Source: Lepidodermella squamata (Eukaryota; Gastrotricha). Taken from it: a stretch of DNA of 64,000 nucleotides. A program made the translations under genes and the position numbers. The stretch lies in NCBI GenBank assembly GCA_047495785.1, contig JBLDXI010000015.1:310001-374000 (forward strand). Direction: 5' to 3'. The notes below the pieces were generated by a model. It did no database searches. It saw only the letters and a program-made list of their open reading frames with translations, and had not been told where the DNA came from. Positions 23,113 to 33,788 of the stretch are shown in pieces; position 1 is the first letter of the stretch, and every line of letters begins with the position of its first letter.

Positions 23113-24740
23113 TCACGAACAAGGAATTCCCAAAGTGAATTCGACGGCTAAGGCGAGTTCCGCGCGGCTAGATTCTGCTCCCCGCCGTTTTATAACAGCC
23201 GTGGCGCACTCGTCAACAACTCGCGCCGTAATCCCGATAAGATTTTCGACAATGGAACTTTGCATCCTCACACGACCGGAATTGGATCCATGTAGTTTCC
23301 AACAGGTCATTTCAAATGCCTTATCGACACAATCCCGTGCAGCTCGTAAATTCGCAGATGTTTCGACTTCATCTGGATCTAGGAATGTTTTTGAATCGGA
23401 AATCCAAATGAGTCACGTAATCATTTAATTTACTTTGCAAAAACAGTCGACATGGGAAGAGAGCTGCTTCGATGAGCGACGGGTTCCATTCTCCCATGGA
23501 ATCAGCAACTTTACTGCAAGAGGCATTAGCTGGCTATATAAATTGTAAACATTATGACGGACAACAAAATGAAATAACTTACTAAAAGTTCGGGGTTGCT
23601 TTCAAGAAAAAACGGAAGAATATCGTAATTCGCCAGTAAGCATCCGCCGGTGCCTGGAACAGCCGAGTAAGCGACCGTGATAAGTTTCCAGTTGCGAGCA
23701 AGCAGGGTATTAACTTCAGTCTGGCTCAAGTTGAAAGATTCTTGTGAAATGATTTGTATAGTTTTCATTATTGATTATGCCTAAACCTTCAAACCTTGAA
23801 TGTAATTCGAAAAATTCAAGCCGAGACGCCGTGGTTGCACTTCATTGGCAGCTAAAGAAAAATTGTAGTATTCGGGCTATTTCGTTATTTTGAGTCTCAC
23901 ATGTTCGAAGCCATGAAGCTGTAGCTGCACATCAATTGATTTTCTCACAGTTCCCTCAACTAGCGAATACTCCATAGCTGACGGGAATTTTTCTATTTCC
24001 ACTTCAGAGCCAACAAAAAATCTACCTATTATAGAAACCAGGCTTCAAAAAATACAGTGGGTTGCCATAATGTTTCGTACACCCCACAAAAACCGTGTTT
24101 TTCATCCCCAATGAAATCTCTTCAGCCTATATCAATGGGGCCCATAAATTATTACTAACAATTTTGTTCGGAGCAGTTTGAGCTCAAGAACTCGACAATC
24201 GGAGCAAAGGATAGGTCAGGGCATTATCGATTCGTCAACCGATTGATGCTGATTTCACATATATTGATTGATGGAATATTAGCGAATATTAGGATGATCC
24301 TAAATTTCCAGAGCAGCAAAGCTCGTGTCTTCTAATTAAATAGGCATTGCTGATTACTAATCCGAAAGCAGAACTCGAATACGAATTTCGACTGCAAAGT
24401 CGTATTCGAGTTCTGCTCTATCCGAACTGTTGCTCCACGTTCATAACTTACTTCGCATGCCTGCCTGCAGGCATCTATCAAAACGGCATTTCGTGCACAT
24501 AGACCGCCGCTTAGCCCGATCGTCCTGCAGTTCTGCAGCAGCCCTTGGTTCGTATTTATGATTGCATTCAAGTGACCGCCAAATCTCAGCATTTCGTCTG
24601 AAGAACTTGTGACAGGCCGAGCAAACTCGGGGTTGATGCGACTGCCGCCTCGGCACCGGAACGTCGCATGCTTTGCAGTTGAGGTAATTTTTCGTCGCTT
24701 TAGTGGCATTTGAAGATCCTGGTAAAATCCCCGTCGACAT
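23113..24740 (-). pseudogene. NRL5: nuclear-receptor-like gene broken by an exon-3 deletion
   Basis: Exons: 24740-24452, 24025-23901, 23851-23795, 23740-23583, 23533-23434, 23378-23113. Exon 3 is 57 nt instead of 124. Both ends match NRL11 exon 3 (LPMKC... and ...RLGLNF-SNYIQG), so 67 nt are missing from its middle. The frame shifts and TGA appears at the 12th codon. Exon skipping cannot rescue it, because exon 2 ends in phase 0 and exon 4 starts in phase 1. All other exons are intact: DBD CKACDVPVPRRQSHQPRVCS, CSACHKFFRRN, CNHKY, CTKCRFDRCLQAGM; exon 4 ESFNLSQTEVNTLLARNW. The decay looks recent. The closest relative is NRL11. Confidence 0.82.
24367..24417. repeat. Perfect 18-bp hairpin in NRL5 intron 1
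   Basis: AGCAGAACTCGAATACGA (24367-24384) is the exact reverse complement of 24400-24417, around a 15-nt loop. It ends about 35 bp from the exon 1 donor and could fold in the pre-mRNA. Confidence 0.85.
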
Positions 24741-24779
24741 AGTGTGCTCTGATTCGAGATTTCAGGTAGAAGCCAGGGT

Positions 24780-26210
24780 ACACAGGGTAGCTTATTGTTA
24801 AAGCTATTTAAAAAATGAAATCCGGATGTAAATCTTCGATTGCTTTGTATGACATTTTCGAGTAAAAAGACCTAAACTGTAAGAAGATGAATTGAGTTAG
24901 CAAGCATTTCTAAGGAATATCTATATCCGCGCGAGGCAAAATTCGACCGTAATCATAGAATAACTGAAACCCGGCCGTAACGTCTAATGGACCTATATAT
25001 GCTTCGCCGCAAACGTGATGCGAAATCAAGCCAGCTCGAATTCATTCTTGCCGTGTATGATGAAAGCTGACGGGACCAAGACTAAACTTCTGCATGGTAA
25101 TTTCGCGCGGTTGCGAAGTGCATGTTATCCATCGCGGCAACTCACGTGTGCCACTTATGGGATCGGAGGCGGGAAGTATTTTACTCATCAAGTACGCAGA
25201 CAAATTCTTTCGTACTCAGGCTCAAAGTGAACACATTGTTCGAACTCGAATAATTTTGGCGAGTTTCAGATCTGTGCCTGCTCACCTCAGTTCTAAGGAT
25301 CTATTCCGAGTTTCAATGAATATTTCAAGTTTTCGCGTTCCAGGCAGGAAAGTAGTATTCTCAAATTCAGAAATCCTTTCGCAATGTATTTCTCAACGAA
25401 ATATTAACCTAGGTATTTCGGAAAATAAACTTTGACACGACAACTTTGACGGACAGACTGACTTTGACTGGCCCGTCACGAAATAATGTGTTTTTCGTTT
25501 GCAAAGTGCTCGACTGTGATTTTAATCTTCAATATGCAGACAGCGATTCAAAATTCAAAAGTCTGAAGGCTAATTTAACGAAGCATATGCTGTGATTTCC
25601 TGTAATTAACACCTGCTTTTAAATGTAAAGTGCGTATGCTTGAAAAAATGCAATATAGCGATTTCTCGCGAAATTGATACGCGTTTTTCTGGCGGCTAAC
25701 TCTCACGTGTATACTTTTTTCAGACATTGTCGGGGCTTATATTTTGTATCGGTCAATAGTAAAATTTGAAACTTTTCCGGGGTAAAAAGGAGGATAATGA
25801 TGTACCAACTCATTACTACTAAGCCTATGATTTCCGCATCGATCTCCGCGACTAAACAACGCGCGATTCTTCACCATAATAAGTACAAATCGGACGGTGA
25901 CAAGCGAGACAAGTGAAAATCAACACTCTAACCGTTTTTATGTCAAAAAAGCGAGCAATTTGGTGCGCTCTTCACGTGGAGCAAGATTTTATTTCAGATT
26001 TGCCTCCGACGTGCAACGAGAGACCACGCCAGTAGCAAAACCAGCAGAACGCGACATATAACATGAGCTGGGGAAAAGTTAACATAATAAATTGAATTGA
26101 CTAACTTAGAAAGCTGATGGAATAGTAATAACAGTTTATGAGCTTAGAGGAAGCTCTGCCTAACGAACTGTATGAATGATTTGGTCATCGAGGTCTTGCT
26201 AGCGTTTCGT
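24780..26210. other. Spacer between NRL5 and NRL6
   Basis: The part 25690-26210 is the 3' flank of NRL6 and is shared with the 3' flanks of NRL9 (37190-37680) and NRL10 (45060-45450), for example a CCGCATCGATCTCCGCGACT block. The part 24780-25690 holds no gene I can support. Confidence 0.5.
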
Positions 26211-26214
26211 TAAA

Positions 26215-28564
26215 TCAAATAGCAATAATGCCAAGTGTGAATTTGACGCCGAGGGACAGCTCAGCTCGTCCGCTGGATTTGGCCCGACTCCTCAGCATTG
26301 ACGATGAACATTCGTCGAGCACGTGAGTGCTTATGCCGATGAGGTTCTCGACCACGTGAGCCTGGTGAATGACCTGTTGCGATTTCGAGCCATGAAGCTT
26401 GTGGCATATTGCAACGAAAGCTTTCTCAACGGATTCTCGTGCTGCGAGTAATTCAGGTGAATCATCCATTGCATTGGCGCCTTGAAACGAAAGATACAAA
26501 ATCTGAGGTATTTCGAACACAAAATTGACTGACTTCGTGCAATTTTTTAGTTACTCCCGACAATTCTTATGATGAATCCTTCAAAGAATCAGGATCATTG
26601 AAAAAAAACTGGATGAATCCTTCAAAGAATCAGGATTCAACCAGTTTTTTTTCAAGGACAGCTTTGGTGCGTAAATTATGTAAACTTGGGTACTATTTGT
26701 GGGTAGTGCTTGGAAATCTGTGATAGGAAATCTGGAAATAGGAAATCTTCGAAATTCTGGTGTGTGAATTTGTCCGCATTAGTACAGACCAAAGCTTACT
26801 TACACATCTTCAGTGTGAGACTTTCAGGGGAAAGAGGGGCTAATCCAAGAAAATCCACAGAAAATCCAAGCCCTGTATAGCTCTACTTCGTTTAGCGAAT
26901 TTTTCATTTGGGTTATTGCGGCGTGATATTTTTTTCCAATTGCTTGAGCATTCGTAGCATGAATTTACCTCGGAAAAGCAGCCGACAAGTGAACAGCGCG
27001 GCCTCGACGAGCTTTGGGTTCCATTTGCTCATTGCAGCCGCCAAGTTTTCTGCCGCAGCGCTTACTGGCTAGAAATAATTCTTGATACTGCCCATAGAAT
27101 GATATCTTAATCGAATGAACTTACGCGAAGGTCGGGGTAGTGATCGAGAAACATAGGTAAAATATCAGGATTCGCTAGCATGATGCAGTTATTTCCGGGC
27201 AGGACCGAGTAAGCCGCACAAATGTTCTTCCAGCCGCGAGCTAGAAGAGTTCGAACTGTAGATTCTTTCAAATGAAAGCAATCTGCGAACAAAACAGAGC
27301 ATAAATATGATGCATTACAATAAGTGATAAGAAACTGAAAACAAAACTGTTGACGGTGGGTAGGCTGAACATGTATCTTCCTAAGATGCTATCATGCAGC
27401 TTGTGAATTACGGGTTTACGAGAGGTCTAGCCAAAGAAAAAAATAAAAAAAGTTACCATTTTATTCTCATAAACCCGAGACTGAAAATACACAAACGTAA
27501 CCCCCTCGCCCTTCTTCCCAAAACCCCTTCGACCTTCGGCATCGCGGATCCCACTTCTTCCACTTGTAAGATATAGAACTACTCAGAATGCTTTGATTAT
27601 AATTATATTAGATGCTTTGAAATTGAAATCTACATCGTTTGCTGAGGTGAAATCTACTCCATCTACGGTTAGGTACATGTTTTAGTCCAGTTGGAACTTA
27701 CCTTGAATGCGGCTGGCAAAAACCCAACCCAGCTGCAAAATTCCCGAGATATTGCCGATCAGAAGCTGCGCAGTGAAGTCACTATTGCTCATTTGCTTCT
27801 TGCTGTACTGAAATCTCATCGGCAGCTAAAGAACATGGGTTTGAATAAATCATAGCTCATATCAAGCGCAGAACTAACATGTTCTAGACCGTGCAGCTGT
27901 AACTGCATCTCGATTGCTTTCCGCAGCGTGCCTTCTATTAGCGGAGAATCAGTTGTTGCAACTTCCAGGTTGATGTTCGCCGTTTCGGCATTGCGCTTTG
28001 TCGCCATAAATTTACCTGTAAAAATTGCTATTTTCAATACTTATTTGATAAAGCATTGACGCTAACGCATTCAATCTGCCGTAAAAATTGTTTTAAAAAA
28101 TGAGAATTAATCTGATCGGTTATTAGCAACGCAAATAAATCGAATGGCCAGGAATGTTTAAAAAAATGCATTTTTAGAACTTGGAAGTGAGCGCAACGTC
28201 GAAATTATTCCAGCAACAGTTCATTATAGCCCAAGCCAGCATTGCGATGATGTGAAGAATTGAACTTACTCCTCATTCCGGAGTTGATGCATCTCTCGAA
28301 GCGGCACTTCGTGCACATGCTGCGCCGCATGGCCGAGTTGGTCTGCAAGCCGCTGGCGTTGTCGTGCCGGTGGAGGCATCGTAGCGACTGCCAGTGCTCG
28401 GCGTTTCGCCTGAAAAACTTGTGACACGCGGAGCAAACTCGCGGCTGGTAATCGCGGCGCTTTGCCACTGGAAGGCCGCAGACGTTGCATCGGTGAGGCT
28501 TCTTTTCTTCAGCAGATTTTGATGCTACCATTTTGTCCCTATATTTCTGACTATTCTCCGGCAT
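26215..28564 (-). CDS. NRL6: nuclear-receptor-like gene
   Basis: Exons: 28564-28270, 28015-27879, 27825-27702, 27282-27125, 27068-26969, 26480-26215; 359 aa. The start MPENSQKY is kept because NRL9 and NRL10 also have about 8-12 residues before the shared AKSA segment. DBD: CNVCGLPVAKRRDYQPRVC, CSACHKFFRRNAEHW, CLHRH, CTKCRFERCINSGM. LBD: LIGNISGILQLGWVFASRIQ in exon 3; DCFHLKESTVRTLLARGW (Gly replaces Asn) in exon 4; AAARENLAA-type exon 5; ICHKLHGSKSQQVIHQAH and ENLIGISTHVLDEC in exon 6. Intron 3 carries a MITE copy that is also present in NRL9. Near-identical to NRL9 in exons 1 and 6. Confidence 0.9.
26571..26655. repeat. Compound direct and inverted repeat
   Basis: GATGAATCCTTCAAAGAATC plus AGGAT occurs twice, at 26571-26595 and 26612-26636. 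The A8 tract TTGAAAAAAAACTGG (26598-26612) is mirrored by 26641-26655. Located in intron 5 of NRL6. Confidence 0.85.
27407..27562. mobile_element. MITE-family copy in NRL6 intron 3
   Basis: Begins at ATTACGGGTTTACGAGAGG and ends at GCGGATCCCACTTCTTCCAC. NRL9 has the same insertion at the same place (38683-38800), including the adjoining GATGCTAT...CAGCTTG flank. NRL10 lacks it. Confidence 0.6.
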
Positions 28565-28569
28565 TTTTC

Positions 28570-29510
28570 GACATCAATTTCTAAAACTCTGACAACTTTT
28601 TTATTTAGTTTTCCCGGCTTTTTGCCGAAAATTGCGCGGCTGCACACATGAACTTTGACACGATTGAAAAGACAGAATCAATGTCCTACTTATTTTCCTT
28701 GCTAATGATTCAAAGTTGTTGTGCTAGCAAAATTGGCTAATGCGAATCAAACCACGCAGCGCTTGGATTCCTTTTACATGTGCTTCAAATTTTATAAGTT
28801 GTCTCCTGCGCACACAGTACAAGTACTTGGGGACATAATTCAGTAGTGTATTGAATCCGACATGCACTTTCAGGAACGCCTGCTTTTAGCAGCTATTATT
28901 AAAACTTCGCTAGACAGTAAGCTGTGTTTTTTGCTCTTGTCCGTTCAGAGACACGTGGTAATTTTGTCCTCGCCAAGGACAACATGCGACATCTCACCTG
29001 ATTGACCTGAAAAATTGTGGGTTTTTTTAAATTTCACGCAGAAAAGGGATAAATAAAAGATTGAAAATGGAGTGAACATGTTCCTTCTTAATTTTCCGAG
29101 GTTTCTCGACTCACAGTTTCTGTTTAGGGCTATGCTGGTAGCTATAGTAGGTTGAAATCCGCCTTATTGTCCGGATTCAGGATTTAGGATTGTAGCCCTG
29201 ATGAGTGCAAGGATCTCTGGTTTCCCAAATGATTTCTCCATCGATAAAAGGCAAAATCTACTCGCCTACTCTATATCTTCTCTGCTTGAAGATTGAACGA
29301 CATTTCCTGTTGAAAAATGCATAGCGACGGGAATTGGAGTTTGAAAAACAAAAATTGCACGAGGCGGCTAGGCTTAACTTCGCAACCGATTATACTGACA
29401 TTTGTTGCTACTGGTGGACCTTTAATTTTCAAGAGAATTACGGACCTATTCAACCACTTTCGCCGACTTACATAGCAAACTTTTCGATCAACTTTTCGCC
29501 AGCATCAAGT
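28570..29510. other. 5' flank of NRL6 and spacer
   Basis: 28620-29020 matches the 5' flanks of NRL9 (40380-40760) and NRL10 (47430-47720), for example TTTGACACGATTGAAAAGAC and GGACAACA near the far end. The rest is unrecognised. Confidence 0.5.
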
Positions 29511-29512
29511 GC

Positions 29513-29645
29513 GCGAGTAGGATCCTCGAACTTTTTTATTTTTGGGCCCTAATTTTGTGACCAAAGGATTTTCTCGGGGATTTTCTACTCCGGCCTGCCG
29601 AACTGGGGGGTACGACACCCTCATTCATCTCATGGGTTTTAAGAA
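29513..29645. mobile_element. MITE-family copy near the NRL7 3' end
   Basis: GTGCGCGAGTAGGATCCTCG at the left and GGGGGGTACGACACCC at the right match the terminal and subterminal blocks of the family, in the orientation opposite to the 19.46-kb copy. Confidence 0.5.
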
Positions 29646-29677
29646 CAACAGTCAGATGCGCTTTGTCCTTTGTCCAC

Positions 29678-32600
29678 CTAACACATGGGTGCTTGAAATG
29701 AAGGAAAATGGGATGCGATCAGTGAGTAAATTTCCATTTCCTTGTCCCTTGTCCGGTCATGCCGGCCGATGGCGGAGGATTCTGGCATTATATCTATAAT
29801 TCTCACACCGCGTCTCGTTCTCCTTTTATTTTCCCGTTTAGCTTTGACAAACAGCAGTGATTCCGAGAATAAAGCGCCAAGGGTTATTTCTTCACTGGTG
29901 CAATTTTCTGCTTGCCGCCTCACAATCGCAGCCCCGCACTCATCGTTGATACGAGTAGCGATGCCGATCAGATGCTCTACGATCGACACTTGCTGCAACA
30001 CGCGCGGCGATTCACAACCTCGCATCTTCCAACGTATTGCAGTAAAGGCCCTTTCGATATTTGATTGAGTTGATAGCAAACCGGGAGATGATGAATTGAA
30101 TTCATTACACCCTATTGGTTAACAGCGTGTGAGATCTCGATCGATTATAGAGCACTAGCCAATGAATGCCTACCTTGGAAAAACAAACGACACGTGAACA
30201 ACGCCGTTTCGATGAACGATGGATTCCATTGGCTCATAGCGTTAGATACATGGATTTCTGATGCGTTTGCGGGCTGAAAAACGCAAAATTAAGAAATGAG
30301 AACTCTGCCTATGTTCGAACAGGAAGGGTTTGATAACTCACGTAATATCAAAATTTGAACATGAAAGCGTACCAGAAGCTCTGGGCTATGCTCCAGTAAA
30401 CTCGGCAAAATGCTGGCATTAGCTAGCAAGCTGCCGCCTGTGCCCGGCAGCGCCGAGTAGGCGACAGTAATGCCCTTCCAGTTACGAGATATTAGATGCT
30501 GGACCTCCATTTCGCACAAGTTGAAGGATTCTGATAAAGAATAAAGAGAGTGGATTTTTATCGTTCAGTTTCTCTATTTGGCAGCTCACTCACCCTTGAC
30601 GTGAATCGCAAACAAGCCACCGATATTCATGATGCCCACAACGTTGCCAATCATAAGTTTCTTAAGAAATTCATCAATTCGATAATCGCTTAACCTATCG
30701 GTGCATTTCATCGGCAGCTATAGCATATGTATATTAGCTCATCAAGCCACCTGCAACCAATTATCAAGACATACGTGTTCTAGACCGTGAAGTTGCAGCT
30801 GCGCGTCGATCGCTTGCTTCAATGTCGTCTCGATCGCTGAAGTGTTGCGATCGCTTGGAAACTGGCCGATCGGAATTATCGTTGAATCAGGGTTTTCATC
30901 TGCTAGAAATTTGCCTGAAAATGGAAAAATTTAGGTTTGTAGCTCTTGTACTCTCATGAATGTCCCTAAAATTCTTCCTCACTTATATCACTGAAAACAT
31001 TAAATTTGAAAAGTTTCAAAGGCTCAGCATTCAGATCTAAATTCAGTATTCCCAGTTTTACCTCGCGACATTTTCTGTCAGCATCAGGAAGATGGTTTTC
31101 TTCTCCTTTTCTTTCATCGTTAAATTGGCTGATGGGCTATTATTAAGCCTTAAGCTCCAAGCTCGATACTCGAAAAAATGCTTGCGCAGTGAGCCTTCTA
31201 ATTTACATATGCATAGTCGAAAAAATAACAAATCGCATCAAATTGAGTATAACAATTATTTTAATCCGCCTAGTCACTGGAGCCCAAATTTCAAGTTTTA
31301 AGTTTCAAGTCAACAGCGGTGAAAGCATTTGACTAGGGTGCCGAGGTCACAAGACTCTCCTCAGCCTAGCGGCATTTGTTTGTTCTGTCAACAGGTGGTA
31401 TCAGCTTTGTGCTCCGTTCGCTCTTGACGCTCTTGAGGACTCAAGCCTTAATCCTGTGTTGTGGGTACAGTTAAAATTATTTATGCTTTATAAGACGCGA
31501 AACTAGAGAAATCACAGCAATAAATAAGACATTTAGTTTCAGTTAGCTTTTAAAATAATTGATTGCTGGTTGCTGGCTTTTGCAGTATAAATGTTCAAAA
31601 TAGAAGAAATAGCGAAAAATCAACAATGAAGTCATGCGTAATTGAAATTATCGGTCTATGGCCTTCGGTCTTGAACGAAATACCTACTTGTGATTTTGGT
31701 CTTGGTTTTGGTCTCAGTTTCAAGCAGAAAGTATGGCCTTGGGCTAGGCATAGGACCGAAAAGTCTGCCCCGTAGCTAACAGCGAAAAGCAATACTCCTC
31801 AAAAGGGCGATCAAGAATTTATCAAATTCAATTTTCTGCAAATTTTCAAAGTTAAAATTCCGAAATCGTCCGTCCCGCCCGCTAGCGTTTAGGCATAACC
31901 CTCCATTTGACGGTAACTCCATCTCGCCGTTGTTCTGAAGTTGCGGTAAATATTTACTGTAAACGGCACTACACTGCGACACTAAAGACTAAAGCATGCC
32001 AATACTGCATGCGGTAAAATTAATTTCTCAAGAGTAAGTTCAGCTCATATTATGGAGGAACAGAAACGGGGTTGGAATTGCGCGCCGCTACAAATGATTA
32101 TCTGATGGGGCACACGCGCAGCCGCTCGCGTACTTGTAATATTGCGTGTTACGCAACCGCTGTAGTCAGGGTGCGATCTTCGATCCCGGAGCTGCCGGGG
32201 ATGGACATTTTTTGTTGCTGTATTTGCCAAAATGACAAGTCATTTATACTAAAAACCGAGCGAAGCGAGAACATTTTGAAAATTTCTCACTAAAACATGC
32301 TCCACAACCTCTCAAAATTAACAAAACAGTGGGATAAATTCTCATTTTGTTGTCTGGCCCGGCCGAGCTGGGAGGGATGATCCCCCCCATCCCCCCTGAA
32401 AGTCGCACACAGGCTGTAGTGCATGTCTTCCAATGCAAGTTGAGAATTTGACGCGTTACCATGATTTGCGAGGAGACTCTCATCTTTGGTGTTCTAATTC
32501 AAAACTGAAGAACAAAAATGATGGTAACAGACCAACTTCAAAATGAATGATTAGTTTTGATTCGGAATTTCTGATTCGATACAGATACAAAGCTGAGAGT

Positions 32601-32934
32601 AGTAATCTGCACGGTTCCCATTTCACTTACTTCTCATGCCAGCCCGAATGCATCTTTCAAATCGGCATTTTGCGCACATGAACCGTCGCATGGCTCTGCT
32701 GTCTTGAAGTCCATCAGCATGCGTTAGCTCGTGGTTGCAGTTCAGCGATTGCCAACTTTCAGCATGGCGCCTGAAAAACTTGCGGCAGGCGGAGCACACC
32801 CGCGGCTGATATCCGCGACGTTTCCGAACTGCGAGACCACAAACTTGGCAGCGAGCCTTCTCTTCAGGCCTTTCTGACCCTGAAGACCGCTTCATCTTTG
32901 CGCCATCGTATGCTGCTTGTTCTTCAAATGCCAT
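29678..32934 (-). CDS. NRL7: nuclear-receptor-like gene with repeat-filled intron 1 and long C-tail
   Basis: Exons: 32934-32631, 30914-30775, 30717-30594, 30530-30373, 30273-30174, 30111-29678; 419 aa. ATG 32934 (MAFEEQAAYDGAKMK) is preferred over ATG 33054: the decayed copy at 8.9 kb keeps an ATG at the same place but not the upstream one. DBD: CQVCGLAVRKRRGYQPRVC, CSACRKFFRRHAESW, CNHEL, CAKCRFERCIRAGM. LBD exons 2-6 are standard (ESFNLCEMEVQHLISRNW; NDECGAAIVRR). Intron 1 is 1,716 bp, against 67-763 elsewhere in the array, and is packed with repeats. After EEITLGALFS the protein runs about 55 residues further than its paralogues, through a basic KAKRENKRRTRRG stretch. Joining exon 1 to exons 2-6 is an inference from matching phases and absence of rival exons. 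Confidence 0.78.
30955..31900. mobile_element. Interrupted copy of the 47.75-kb element in NRL7 intron 1
   Basis: 30959-31079 matches 47994-48115 (TCAGCATTCAGATCT and neighbouring sequence), and 31795-31893 matches 48426-48525 (AAAAGGGCGATCAA ... CGAAATCGTC). The intervening about 715 bp differs, so this is a nested or rearranged copy. Confidence 0.65.
32045..32205 (+). repeat. tRNA-derived SINE-like repeat in NRL7 intron 1
   Basis: GCGATCTTCGATCCCGGAGC (32173-32192) continuing into TGCCGGGG is repeated exactly, inverted, at 44339-44366. CTTCGATCCC resembles a pol III B box. The left boundary is uncertain. Confidence 0.5.
32321..32410 (-). repeat. Dispersed repeat, copy 2
   Basis: Inverted copy of 22715-22788, with an added C-rich stretch at 32381-32396. 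Lies in NRL7 intron 1. Confidence 0.8.
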
Positions 32935-33059
32935 TCGATCAGGCGAAAACGAGCAATAAATTGACTGTCGCTGAGCAAATATTTCAATCTTTTTCAGGTT
33001 TAAATATTGTAGCTGATCACTTATCCTCGACATTTTGCTTTTCTTCTGGGACATGTAAT

Positions 33060-33780
33060 TTGCGTCGAATCAAATCATATCTGTTTGCCAGTTATCCGCT
33101 CTGTTCGTCCTATTAGGATTAGATTAACACAGCAGATGTGGCGGATCAATCATCTTCGGAAAGCGGACGGCTGCTGGCATTTGTTCTGGTTTTTCGACGA
33201 AGCGGCGCAAAAACGACCAATTCGATATATAATTGTCAGACATTTAAGCTTGAAAATATTTCGCATGTTTTTTTAAGCCCCGACAAGCAGAGTACCGGAG
33301 GAAAGCATGTCGGAGGAATTGATGTTTAAAACTACTAGCAACAGAATGGAGACTGGAAAAATACTGTATTTAATCAAAATTAATCTAATTTAATCTAATC
33401 AAAATTTAGGTCTGAAAGTTTTGGATAACCGCCGTGAATGACATTCGCACAGGCGGTGCTAACGTGCTAGTGGAAGACTATCAGGTCAGGCCAGGTCATG
33501 GAGCTAGTTTTATGATAGAGGTCCTAATCCTGACAAAGCCTGTCAACGTTAGCCATAAATAGCAAAAATAAGGGAAAAACTTTCACAGCAAATTTCTAAC
33601 TTCTTCGAATTGACAAAGTACAAAACACTAATACGGAACGCGATATGCTCCTTTATTCCAGTTTTTCAGTTTTTTACCTCGAGTCTCGAGTCGCAATCAA
33701 TTGATAACAACATAGGGCTTATCCGTAGCCACATACTCATAGAATCAGCATCATTATTAGTAGCTACACAAAACAAATTT
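33060..33780. other. Spacer between NRL7 and NRL8
   Basis: Contains TTAATCTAATTTAATC-type simple sequence near 33375. No gene seen. Confidence 0.35.
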
Positions 33781-33788
33781 AAGTCAAG

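Noticed and set aside
33052-33054. ATG 33054 as the NRL7 start
   Set aside because: The related pseudogene at 8.9 kb preserves the ATG equivalent to 32934 but has AGG at this site.
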